From JBBTIS01 sp038059855 (GTDB taxonomy: Bacteria; Elusimicrobiota; Elusimicrobia; JACQPE01), in NCBI GenBank assembly GCA_964357255.1, contig CAYHKQ010000010.1, positions 1 to 40,560 on the forward strand: 40,560 nucleotides of DNA. Reading direction: 5' to 3'. This document shows, piece by piece, positions 32,311 to 40,548 of this stretch. Under the pieces are notes generated by a model. The model worked only from the letters and a program-made list of their open reading frames with translations. It did no database searches and had not been told where the DNA came from. Made by a program: the position numbers and the translations under genes. Positions within the stretch are counted from its first letter, which is position 1. Each line of letters opens with the position of its first letter.

Positions 32311-32440
32311 CGACTCATGCAAAATGATAAAAAGCCGCTCATGGTGAGCCTGTCGAACCATGAGCCAAGACGCAAAAAACCCTGTATTCATCCTTCGACA
32401 AGCTCAGGATGAGCGGAATGCAATGAATTTGCATGAGTCG
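32311..32440. repeat. palindromic element, family B copy 3 with different ends
   Basis: The ends CGACTCATGCAAA / TTTGCATGAGTCG are perfect inverted 13-mers. Inside are GCCGCTCATGGTGAGCCTGTC and CATCCTTCGACAAGCTCAGG with the GAGCGG end, the same modules as the other family B elements. It lies between smc and the TlpA-CcdA gene and supplies the false N-terminal residues VRQAHHER of the latter's open frame. Confidence 0.85.
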
Positions 32441-32479
32441 TATACCTTATCTATATCTATCGAGCCTACCGATATCTAT

Positions 32480-35400
32480 CTAGCCTACCGCGGCCGCGAC
32501 TTCTTCGAGTTTAACGGAGATGATTTTGGAGACGCCGAGCTCTTCCATGGTGACGCCGTAGAGTTCCTTGGCCGCTTCCATAGTTTTTTTGTTGTGGGTG
32601 ATGATGACAAATTGGCAATGCTTGGCGAATTTTTCGAGCATTTTGCGAAATCTTAGAACATTAGCTTCGTCCAGCGGCGCGTCAATTTCGTCCAAGATGC
32701 ACACAGGCGCCGGATGAGTTGAGAAAAACGCGAACAGCAAGCTTACGGCTGTCAAGGCTTTTTCCCCTTGGGACAACTGGGCGAGGCTTTGAAGTTTTTT
32801 GCCGGGAGGCTGGACAAAAATTTCCACGCCTCGTTGTTGAAAACTGTCGGATTCGGTTAACGCAAGGTCGGCCTCCCCGCCTTCAAAGAGAGTCGCGAAA
32901 ATTTCCTTAAATTTAACCCGCACCGCGTTGAACGTGGTTTCAAAGCTTCCCTCGATTTGCGTGTTAATCCTGGCGATAGCCGTTTGTATGTCCGTTTTAG
33001 CTTTAAGAATGTCGTCCCGTTGCGTTTGAAGGAATGTCATGCGCTCTCCAAGGCGGTCGTATTCGGGCTGGGCCAGGAAATTGATTTGCCCCAAGCGCTG
33101 GATTTGAAGATTTAAGCGGTTTAAGGTTTCTTCGAGAGATTCCCCTTCGCGCACGCGCGTGATCGGCGAGCGCTCCGAAGCTTCTTTGAGTTTCGCGTCA
33201 ATTTGTTCGGGCGCGGCATTAAAAATTCGACAGGCATCCTCTCTCGCGCGAGAGGTTTCAAAGTCCAGGGAGCGCAATTCTATTTCAGCGCCGCGCAATT
33301 CTTCCTCAAGGGCGCCGATCGCCTCCTGGGCCCCGGCCACGCGGGCTTCGAGGGCTTGTATTTTTTGCGTTATGCCCGCGCCCGCGCTTTGGAGATCCTC
33401 AAGATTTTTTACCCGCTCGGCATGAGCCGCCTCGATGGCCGCAATCTCCAAGGTCAAGGCCGCGGATGACTCGCCGGATTTTTTAAGATCTGACTGTAGG
33501 TTTTTTTGCTCGGTCTGCAGATACGCCAGTTTTTGTGTGTTGGCCGAGAGCGTTGTTTCGAGCTGGACGCATTTTTGTTCCAACAGGGAAATTTCTTGCG
33601 TTGCGCGTTCAATAATCAACTGTCGGGAAAGTTCGAATTCTTTAACCTTGGACATTTCGATTGCGGCCTCTGCGAGCCCGTGGGAGGATTGCTCCAAGCG
33701 CGCCTGGAGCCCGGCCAGCGAATCAATATTGGCGTTTACCGACTTTTCAAGGTCCCCCAGGCGTTCTTTTTTAGAGGCGACGGAGCAGAGATTTTGCTGA
33801 GCGTCTTTTTCGAGCGACATTAAGGTTTCGGCGGCATACTTGAGATTTTGTCCGTTGTTTTCAAGCTCTTGATTAAAACGGGAAGTTTCGGCACGAAGTC
33901 CTTGTAGATTTAAGGACAGATTGTTTTGCCGTTCTTCGGCTTGCCGGCCTTGCTCGCGCAAAGCGCTCAATTCAGCCTGCGTCCGTCCGGCGCGTTCTTC
34001 GTTGTCGCGCAAAAGCCCTTGGATTCTTTGACGTTCTTGAAGATGGGTGAGCGCGGTGTTTTCTTCAGATTGCGTTTGAGGCCCCTGTCCTCCCCGTAGC
34101 ACGGATTCGCCAAAAATCGAGGTCCCCTGGACAAAGACCGGCCCAACCAGGGAAAGGATCGCTTTTTTTGTCCGAACATCCGTTGATCCCAGAAGGTAGT
34201 CCAAGTCCACGGTCCGTCCGGCGGTCTTAGACGTAGTTTCCCAGGTGATGGATGCCGGACGCAAAGATTGCGTCAAACGGTCCATTAAAACGAAAGTGGC
34301 TCTGCCTTGTTTTTTTTCCTCAAGCGTTTCGATGGCCCTGAGCGCCGTTTCCGCATTTTCCGCCAGGAACCAATAGAGCCGCTCGCCGAGGATTTCTTTT
34401 AAAGCCGGATAATTTTGGGCGGGGCATTTGATCAGCTTGCCGATGGGCCCCGCGATTTCTTTTATGTCCAAGCTCATTTCCTCAATAGCGCGAGATCCGC
34501 GGATGACGGCATCCTCCTGCGCCAATTTTTCCCATTGTTCCAAACGCGCCTGAAGCGACGCTTTTTGCGCCGGGAGATCCAGGGTCGCAAGGGTCTCGAG
34601 GGGTTGGCGACGAGCGGCAATTCCAGCGCGTTCTTGCGTTAAGTTTTGGGCGTCCCGCCCAGCGGCGTCTATTTGAAGTTTTAGGGATTCGATTTTTGTT
34701 TTAAGTTCATGAAGGAGCTCTTCGAGATGGAATTTTTCCAACTCTTGCTTCTTGTGCTCGCGCAGGATATATTTGAGGCTTGCCTGGTCCTGCGACATTT
34801 CAGTCGTGACCGCGCGGTTTTCGTTGCGGTCCTTGGTGATTTGTTCGTTGAGGTCTAAAATTTGATGCTTGAGGTCTTCAATTTGCGTTTGGATTTGATG
34901 GCGCCGACCGGCGCCATCGGCCGTTTGGAGCGCATGGGGATGGGCTTGGTCGAATTCCTCAATTTCCCGGTCCCGTTGGGCGGTTTTTTCCTGATGAACG
35001 GCTTTGGCCAGGTTCAGGTCTTCGCGGCATCGCAAGATTTCGCCGTCGAGCGTCCGCGATTCTTTTTCGCGGGATTCAAGCAGGGCGCGGCGTTCGCGGA
35101 TTTTTTCTTCGAGATTTTTGATTTTTTCAACCGCCAAATCGCGTTCGCGCAATGTTTCGTGAAATTCGTTGGACGCGAGCGACAATTGTTGTTCCAGCGC
35201 CATGCGTTCCGCCTCGAGCGTTTGAGCGTCGGCGTTTAACTTATCGCGCCCGGCGGACTGGCGTTCAAGCTCGGCGCGTTTGGGATCAAAAGATTCCTCG
35301 CGGATCGTTTGGGCCCGGAGCCGGCAGTTTTCAAGGATTTGCGACACTTTTTTTATTTCAAGTTCTGTTTTTTCGTTGTTCACGCGCTCATAAAGCCGGG

Positions 35401-36034
35401 CTTTTTTGGCCTGGCTTTCCAATCGCTTTCGTTCGGCGCCGATGATCTCGATTTGATCCTTGACCCGGTTGAGATCCGTGTCAATTTTTTCCATTTTAGA
35501 AACGGCTTCGTCGCGTTTGGAGGCGAATCTGGCCGCGCCGCTCGCTTCATCGAAAAGGAGCCGGCGCTCATGGGGCTTGGCTGTAAGCAGAAAATCTACC
35601 ATCGAGCCTTCCATAATGGAATAGCCGTCGTCGCCCAGGCCCGTGCCGAGGAATATAGTTTTGATGTCCTTTAAGCGGCAAGAGGTTTTATTGATCAGGT
35701 ATTCGCTTGTGCCGTCGCGATAGACCTTGCGCGTGACAGCCACCTCGTTGGCCGCGACGTCTAAGGAATGATCCGAGTTATCGAATGTCATGGTGACCTG
35801 GGCGCAGGCGGCGGGGGAGAGACGGCGCGTGCCGTTAAAAATAACATCGGTGATGGATTTGGAACGAAGGGTGCGCGGGGAAAGTTCGCCTAGGCACCAG
35901 CGGATCGCGTCTACAGTATTGGATTTACCGCAACCGTTTGGCCCGACAATTCCGGTAATGCCCGGCTCTAAGAGAATATCCGTTGGCTCCGCAAAGGATT
36001 TAAATCCTGAAAGTTCCAGTGATTTTAGGTACAT
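32480..36034 (-). CDS. smc: chromosome segregation SMC ATPase
   Basis: 1184 residues, the expected SMC length. Walker A GPNGCGKSN (31-39). R-loop/Q-loop region with SDVIFNGT-like ITDVIFNGTRRLSP. Two long coiled coils (about 165-490 and 680-1020) interrupted by the hinge (GPIGKLIKCPAQNYPALKEILGERL ... GRATFVLMDRL, about 510-650). C-terminal ABC signature LSQGEKALTAVSLLFAFF and Walker B with catalytic Glu in CILDEIDAPLDEANV. GGAAGGGATTTAA before the ATG supports the start. No ScpA/ScpB or FtsY gene is adjacent. The hinge lacks the usual final GG-rich 'GG..t.dG...gGs' form (here GESVLRGGQ), a mild deviation. Confidence 0.97.
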   Translation of the reverse strand: MYLKSLELSGFKSFAEPTDILLEPGITGIVGPNGCGKSNTVDAIRWCLGELSPRTLRSKSITDVIFNGTRRLSPAACAQVTMTFDNSDHSLDVAANEVAVTRKVYRDGTSEYLINKTSCRLKDIKTIFLGTGLGDDGYSIMEGSMVDFLLTAKPHERRLLFDEASGAARFASKRDEAVSKMEKIDTDLNRVKDQIEIIGAERKRLESQAKKARLYERVNNEKTELEIKKVSQILENCRLRAQTIREESFDPKRAELERQSAGRDKLNADAQTLEAERMALEQQLSLASNEFHETLRERDLAVEKIKNLEEKIRERRALLESREKESRTLDGEILRCREDLNLAKAVHQEKTAQRDREIEEFDQAHPHALQTADGAGRRHQIQTQIEDLKHQILDLNEQITKDRNENRAVTTEMSQDQASLKYILREHKKQELEKFHLEELLHELKTKIESLKLQIDAAGRDAQNLTQERAGIAARRQPLETLATLDLPAQKASLQARLEQWEKLAQEDAVIRGSRAIEEMSLDIKEIAGPIGKLIKCPAQNYPALKEILGERLYWFLAENAETALRAIETLEEKKQGRATFVLMDRLTQSLRPASITWETTSKTAGRTVDLDYLLGSTDVRTKKAILSLVGPVFVQGTSIFGESVLRGGQGPQTQSEENTALTHLQERQRIQGLLRDNEERAGRTQAELSALREQGRQAEERQNNLSLNLQGLRAETSRFNQELENNGQNLKYAAETLMSLEKDAQQNLCSVASKKERLGDLEKSVNANIDSLAGLQARLEQSSHGLAEAAIEMSKVKEFELSRQLIIERATQEISLLEQKCVQLETTLSANTQKLAYLQTEQKNLQSDLKKSGESSAALTLEIAAIEAAHAERVKNLEDLQSAGAGITQKIQALEARVAGAQEAIGALEEELRGAEIELRSLDFETSRAREDACRIFNAAPEQIDAKLKEASERSPITRVREGESLEETLNRLNLQIQRLGQINFLAQPEYDRLGERMTFLQTQRDDILKAKTDIQTAIARINTQIEGSFETTFNAVRVKFKEIFATLFEGGEADLALTESDSFQQRGVEIFVQPPGKKLQSLAQLSQGEKALTAVSLLFAFFSTHPAPVCILDEIDAPLDEANVLRFRKMLEKFAKHCQFVIITHNKKTMEAAKELYGVTMEELGVSKIISVKLEEVAAAVG

Positions 36035-36134
36035 TTAAATCCCTTCCATCTTTTACCATATGCTTGCGTTTAATGTCACGGCTTTTCAAAAAGCGGCTGA
36101 GCGGTTCAGCGCTTGGCTCCCGGCAATGCAGTGG

Positions 36135-37391
36135 TCAATGCTCAGACAAAAGAAGATACCCATGGTACATTTGCTCAGCATCGGCCCACCAGAGGTCATA
36201 ATCAGGCACGAAAACATAATCCGGCCTTGAGAAGAAAAGGGCGCGGTAGTAAGTCCCGTGTTCGGAACAGTAGAAAAGTTCAGCATCGGGGATAAAACGG
36301 TCGTAATGCGTTTCATCCTCTGACGCGGAGCGGTGTCGGAAGTACAGGCTCGAGTCGAGAGACAGAAGTTGATTTTCGACAAGCAACCGCCAACTGCCAC
36401 CGTCCCACCAATGGAACGTTTGTCCATTGTGGTAGAGGGTTTGGCCTGGGCCAATGTTCAGGTATCCTTGCGAAGGCGCAGGCGGCTCGTTAACATACAT
36501 ATGTTCCACAAAGACCGGTGGATAGCCCCAGTCTAGGTAAACGTTATAATGCGAGCACCACCAGTAGCCATGATCTACATGCCAGTAATCGAAGTGGTCG
36601 TGATGATGGCCCCAATAATGGTTGCTCCAGTAATAAATGTGGTAGTTGTGGTGATGTCGTCCATAAGCGCGAACCCTTGCTTGGCCCACATGAACCCCTA
36701 CGGAAACGGAGCCTGGGGCCACTGGAATATGGGCAGGCCGCGCTAGATGCGAAATGACGCGGTTGCCTGGCATGGACAGACCCGGCCCGATGGCAACGCT
36801 AGGATGAGGGCCTGCCGGCCGTTGAAGATGAGCGCGCCGCGCGCCGGAAGAATTACCCGGCAACCGTGGTTCAACAATGGGCCGGGCCACGTTGCGCCCG
36901 TCGGGCAGTTGCACCGAGGGCGGACGCCGGGCCGGCAAATTAGTTCCCGGATTTTTTGTAATGGGCGAGGGCAAGCCTGGTGACGGGCGCGCTGGAGAGG
37001 GTCGGCCGGGAGAGGGCCGAACCGGTGAAGGCCCTCCGGGATCACGGCGAATTGGCGAAGGTCGGGGAGATGGACGCACTCGCGGGTCGGGCCGGCGGCG
37101 GCCGCCGTCAAAATCAGGAACTGGTCTACGGATGGGAGCATTGCGCGCAGGATTGCCGCCGGGCCTGGGAGAAACGCGGCCTCGCGAGGGCGAACCAACG
37201 CCTGGCGAAGGGCGCCTTCCCAGCGAAGGCCCCCTTCTCATCGAGCCATTGTTGCCCCTGTTGCCGCGGCTACGAAGCGCTTGAGCGTTCATTAGGCTCA
37301 ACGTCTCATTAGAAAAATTTTCCGCCCGCAAATCCGCCAAAGAAAAAACGATCAGCGCCGCCCAACATACCGCTTTTTTGATCAACTCCAC
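36135..37391 (-). CDS. secreted Pro/Arg-rich protein with His/Tyr/Trp-rich domain, unknown
   Basis: GTG 37391 with AGGGGG four bases upstream is preferred; the frame runs on to 37451 but that part is repeat DNA. About 418 residues with a signal peptide (MELIKKAVCWAALIVFSLADLRA). Residues about 40-180 are an extended basic stretch of RPSP/GRPSP-type units, clearly disordered. Residues about 245-300 are extraordinarily rich in His, Tyr and Trp (e.g. GRHHHNYHIYYWSNHYWGHHHDHFDYW), followed by a compact region with YHNGQTFHWWDGGSWRLLV and ELFYCSEHGTYYRALFF. The His cluster could bind metal, and the Pro/Arg region could contact peptidoglycan or nucleic acid. No family recognised. Confidence 0.6.
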   Translation of the reverse strand: MELIKKAVCWAALIVFSLADLRAENFSNETLSLMNAQALRSRGNRGNNGSMRRGPSLGRRPSPGVGSPSRGRVSPRPGGNPARNAPIRRPVPDFDGGRRRPDPRVRPSPRPSPIRRDPGGPSPVRPSPGRPSPARPSPGLPSPITKNPGTNLPARRPPSVQLPDGRNVARPIVEPRLPGNSSGARRAHLQRPAGPHPSVAIGPGLSMPGNRVISHLARPAHIPVAPGSVSVGVHVGQARVRAYGRHHHNYHIYYWSNHYWGHHHDHFDYWHVDHGYWWCSHYNVYLDWGYPPVFVEHMYVNEPPAPSQGYLNIGPGQTLYHNGQTFHWWDGGSWRLLVENQLLSLDSSLYFRHRSASEDETHYDRFIPDAELFYCSEHGTYYRALFFSRPDYVFVPDYDLWWADAEQMYHGYLLLSEH

Positions 37392-37435
37392 AGTACCCCC
37401 TTGGTCGAAATTAGCTAATGTTACAAAATTCAACA

Positions 37436-37579
37436 GAATTTCTTTAGCCAATCGAAGTGGCCAAGGAAGGCCGCTCGTGGTGAGCTTGTCGAACCATGAG
37501 CAAAACGCGAACTTCGCCTTGGCTCATCCTTCGACAAGCTCAGGATGAGCGGTGTAACTTCAAATGGCTAAAGAAATTC
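37436..37579. repeat. 144 bp palindromic element, family B copy 4
   Basis: 143/144 identical and co-oriented with 13552-13695, including the 15 bp inverted ends GAATTTCTTTAGCCA / TGGCTAAAGAAATTC; the only difference I see is GTGAGCTTG against GTGAGATTG. It lies between the His/Tyr-rich gene and the nuclease-like gene, touching the stop codon of the latter. Confidence 0.93.
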
Positions 37580-38681
37580 ATTCAACCTGCGTTAATGGAG
37601 GAGAAATGGGGGGCAAGTCTTTGCTTGGCATTTGTTTCCCGCCCGCCAAACCCCCCAGATCCATCGCCGTTGACATGCCGATGGCGCCAAAAGACTTCAT
37701 CCCAGCGAGCGCGGCCGCGCTGAGAGGGAAAGATGGAATTTTGCCTGGCTCCATTACGCGGTCGAGCTCTGATACGACAAATTTGTTGGACCGGCCCTCA
37801 TAATAAAGAGCTCCCTGTCCGGACTGTCCCTGATTGGGCAAAAGCACAAGAACGTTAAGATTTTGTTTATTTTCCGGGAACCATGAAATAATAACGTCCA
37901 TTATTTTCTTAGGACTAAGTTGCGTCCGGCGGACGTCAACTAAAATTATTTTGGGGGCGTTGGGATCGCTATTGAGGCCGGCTTCGATTTCGCTGGGAAC
38001 AATGTCTGGATGATTAGGCAATGTTTTGGCAAGGAATCTTTTCATCTGCTTAGAGGCCTTTCTGATTGCCCTTTTTAAGCCGCGCGTCTTAGTCGTCGGC
38101 TGGAGGCTTTTGACTTCCGTTAAAACGCCGTTTAAGATCCAATCAACAGCGTTCCCAGGCAATCGTGTGATTTGATGGCCGCGCGCCTGCAAAAATTCCC
38201 TTAATTCTCTTTCGTCCTGGGTTTCGGCATTGTAGGCGAATGTCTCCTTTTGTTGACTTTGCCACAAGACGGCCCCCAAGGCGCTTATAGTTCCGAGCCC
38301 CAACGCCCCCGCCGCCGCAAGCGAGGGCCAGACGTTCGCTGCCATTAGGAGCCCTGTGGATGCCTTGGCAATGGATGGAGCCAGGAACAGGGCAACCCCG
38401 GTTACTGCTGGGAGGACCCATTTTTTGGCGTGACTGGCAAGGAGAAGTTTTTTCAAAAGCTCGGCTCGGACTATTTTTGCAAGCTGGCGATAACCATCGA
38501 ATATTATCAGGCTTGCTAAGCCAAGAAAAGCTAGGCCTGAATAATTCAAGCCTTGGAAAAAGAAGAACGAGGCCTCGGCCAAGGCAACGGCAGTCCAAAT
38601 GCCCACCCAAGACCGAATTTTTTTTGGGCCTGCAATCGTCCGTCTTTTGGCGGCAACTCGCCGATACGGTTTTCCTCCCAA
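37578..38681 (-). CDS. membrane-anchored CdiA_C-like PD-(D/E)XK domain, likely the -1-frame 3' half of the upstream gene
   Basis: The open frame has no ATG or SD near its 5' end (first start is a TTG at 38681, another TTG at 38549). It overlaps the upstream ORF by 136 nt, where this frame, not the other, encodes convincing transmembrane helices (SWVGIWTAVALAEASFFFFQ, then SGLAFLGLASLIIFDG). Further helices lie at about 88-140. Residues 157-215 resemble the tRNA-nuclease domain of CdiA C-terminal toxins: ELREFLQARGHQITRL, then D180 in VDWILNG, E189-V-K191, and AIRKASKQM. A Rossmann-like tail (KIILVDVRRTQLS...NVLVLLPNQG) and a Gly/Met-rich end follow. The numbering is from 38681. Nuclease activity and toxicity are inferred, not shown. 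Confidence 0.6.
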   Translation of the reverse strand: MGGKPYRRVAAKRRTIAGPKKIRSWVGIWTAVALAEASFFFFQGLNYSGLAFLGLASLIIFDGYRQLAKIVRAELLKKLLLASHAKKWVLPAVTGVALFLAPSIAKASTGLLMAANVWPSLAAAGALGLGTISALGAVLWQSQQKETFAYNAETQDERELREFLQARGHQITRLPGNAVDWILNGVLTEVKSLQPTTKTRGLKRAIRKASKQMKRFLAKTLPNHPDIVPSEIEAGLNSDPNAPKIILVDVRRTQLSPKKIMDVIISWFPENKQNLNVLVLLPNQGQSGQGALYYEGRSNKFVVSELDRVMEPGKIPSFPLSAAALAGMKSFGAIGMSTAMDLGGLAGGKQMPSKDLPPISPPLTQVE

Positions 38682-40480
38682 TTTTCGTCGCCGGCCGCGA
38701 CTGCTTTGTTTTGGGGTAAAGATGTCAAGTTTTGACCTGACATAGGTTGATGGGGCGACGGGAAAGCCATCCCCAATATTCCCAGGCTCAGGCTCAGAAG
38801 CCCAAGAATGGGCCAGCCCATGGCGAAAAACAGGAAAAACAGAGCAGGCAGGCCAAGGCTGAATAATTTGCCGTCGGGATCAGCGCTAGTGGGCGAATTA
38901 TTGCCTTGCGCGGGATCTTCGCCGATGCTGTCTGGATTGGCAATCTGTGCCAAATCAAGAATTGCCACCTCAGATTTTTTATCTCCCAATTGGGCCAGTT
39001 CGTCGAGCCACTTGGCGGCGGCGTAGGCGATGATCTGGTCGCTGGGAGATTTGAGCTGAGCCCGCATGAACAGCTTGGGAACCAAGTCTTCTTCTTTATA
39101 AATTTCAGCCATAGCCATGATCTCTCGGCGCCTGGCTTCGAGTTGGAGGGTTACGGCAGATTGCTCGGGCTCTTGGCGGGCTACGATTTTTTCTGTTTGC
39201 CTGTTTTCGTTGGCCGCAGGTGAAGAACTGTTCTTGTCGGGTGTTTTTAGGCTTTTAAGAATATGAAGCCTGTGCGCATTGTGAGGCAATGCGGCGACGT
39301 AAGCGACGGTATTCCCCGATAGATTAGTTTCGACTTGACGCACATTGGCAAAGTTCCGTAAAGAATAACGCTCGGCAGAAACGGTTGCAGGAAAGCCTGT
39401 TGTCGGATTTTCCGGAGGCAGGCGCCAAGCGTGATTCGGCGTAAACCAAATAATTTGGCCGTTTTCCGTGTCTTTTGCGATAGCGCGGATCGCGCTGTTG
39501 TTTTTAAAAACCGTTACAGTCATTTTATGGAGGTTAAAGGCCAGCAAATATGAATAGTAATTGCCGTCGTAGCCGTTAGTCCAAATATGTTTGCCATCAC
39601 TTAATAAGCTTGTGATGTCAGAAAGCATAAGCGCGTCGGTTTTAATCGAACGTACGCTCGGATGTCCGGCATTCCAAAAAATTTCATGGAGCATTGCGTC
39701 TGCGTCAGCCATGATGACTTTTTCTCCGGACACAGTCATGGATATGGGCATGCTGTAGGCTGAATCGGGAGGAAGCGACATTTTTCTGTAAGATTTATTT
39801 GGGAGGTCAAAAACAAGAAGGCTGACCGCGCGTTTCGTTATTCCATGGCTTGTGGTTTGCGGTTGCGTTTGCGCCGCCGTATTTGCAAATTGCGCGGTAA
39901 AAGCGAAAATTTCCAGGGCGTTTTCGCTCCAGCCTACGCTCCTGACAGCTCCCTCGGCTGGCCATAATTGCGCTTGGCCTGTTTGCAGGTCAACGATACC
40001 GACGTAGTTGGTTATTGTCTGATGACTGATATCTGCGGCGGAGAAAGCTATTTCGCGGCCGTTCGGCGAAAGGGCGATGCTTCGGCATACAAGGCCGTTG
40101 GATATGATAATGTCGGTGGTTTTGCCTGTGTCAACGTCGGTAACGACAATGGAGTATCCGCTATCCCACGCCACGCGGCTTCCGTTCTGGCTGACAGAGA
40201 GGCGGTAGGAGTTGAAATTTGTCCATTTGCTTGACAAGAGCTTGTTGTCGCCTGATTGGTTTTTATAGAAAGCGAAGTTTGGAGGATTAAAAACGATTTT
40301 GATAAAATTTTTCGGGTTAGCGACCGCTGAAAATAATCCTTTCGTGACAATCGGCCAGTTTGTTTTTATCTGGACGGGGTGGACGCCGGTAACCAACGAG
40401 ATTTGTGTTGTTTTACCTCGCCATTGGTCCCAGGCAAGAACGCCCAAAATTAAAGCGGGTAATCCAAAACTAATAATCAT
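38546..40480 (-). CDS. beta-propeller membrane protein, 5' half of a probable frameshifted gene
   Basis: 644 residues as read. An N-terminal membrane anchor (IISFGLPALILGVLAW) is followed by a TolB/PD40-like propeller (about 80-400; repeated patterns such as YRLSVSQNGSRVAWDSGYSIVVTDVDTGK, SIALSPNGREIAFSA and VGIVDLQTGQAQLWP). Next are an acidic/Gln-rich linker and a helical segment (LQLEARRREIMAMAEIYKEED) and a transmembrane pair (LFSLGLPALFFLFFAMGWPILGLLSLSLGILGMAF). The last ~25 residues after the A8 run (38618-38625) look like out-of-frame sequence. Joining at the A run by -1 would give a protein of about 967 residues with the C-terminal nuclease-like domain. The ATG lacks an SD. Confidence 0.7.
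   Translation of the reverse strand: MIISFGLPALILGVLAWDQWRGKTTQISLVTGVHPVQIKTNWPIVTKGLFSAVANPKNFIKIVFNPPNFAFYKNQSGDNKLLSSKWTNFNSYRLSVSQNGSRVAWDSGYSIVVTDVDTGKTTDIIISNGLVCRSIALSPNGREIAFSAADISHQTITNYVGIVDLQTGQAQLWPAEGAVRSVGWSENALEIFAFTAQFANTAAQTQPQTTSHGITKRAVSLLVFDLPNKSYRKMSLPPDSAYSMPISMTVSGEKVIMADADAMLHEIFWNAGHPSVRSIKTDALMLSDITSLLSDGKHIWTNGYDGNYYSYLLAFNLHKMTVTVFKNNSAIRAIAKDTENGQIIWFTPNHAWRLPPENPTTGFPATVSAERYSLRNFANVRQVETNLSGNTVAYVAALPHNAHRLHILKSLKTPDKNSSSPAANENRQTEKIVARQEPEQSAVTLQLEARRREIMAMAEIYKEEDLVPKLFMRAQLKSPSDQIIAYAAAKWLDELAQLGDKKSEVAILDLAQIANPDSIGEDPAQGNNSPTSADPDGKLFSLGLPALFFLFFAMGWPILGLLSLSLGILGMAFPSPHQPMSGQNLTSLPQNKAVAAGDENWEENRIGELPPKDGRLQAQKKFGLGWAFGLPLPWPRPRSSFSKA
38618..38625 (-). 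other. A8 slippery run joining two frames
   Basis: On the minus strand the zero-frame codons are CAA-AAA-AAA-TTC, so the slip heptamer is A-AAA-AAA. A single -1 slip, or one missing A in the assembly, would move translation from the propeller ORF into the frame that reads ATT-CGG-TCT-TGG and continues for 346 codons. Confidence 0.55.
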
Positions 40481-40548
40481 GTTGAATAATTGAGACTGGG
40501 GATTCAGTAGACTTGTTGCCCTTTACCTAAAAACGCTATCTTTTGACC

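Noticed and set aside
32287..32391. N-terminal extension of the TlpA-CcdA frame (contains VRQAHHER)
   Set aside because: This peptide is translated family B repeat DNA; the signal helix only begins after the GTG at 32286.
36735..37284. Plus-strand Gly/Arg-rich ORFs opposite the Pro-rich gene
   Set aside because: Shadow frames of the RPSP-type repeats; no start signals or signal peptide.
37392..37451. N-terminal extension MAKEILLNF of the His/Tyr-rich protein
   Set aside because: It begins inside the 144 bp repeat. The GTG at 37391 has a proper SD and starts a signal peptide.
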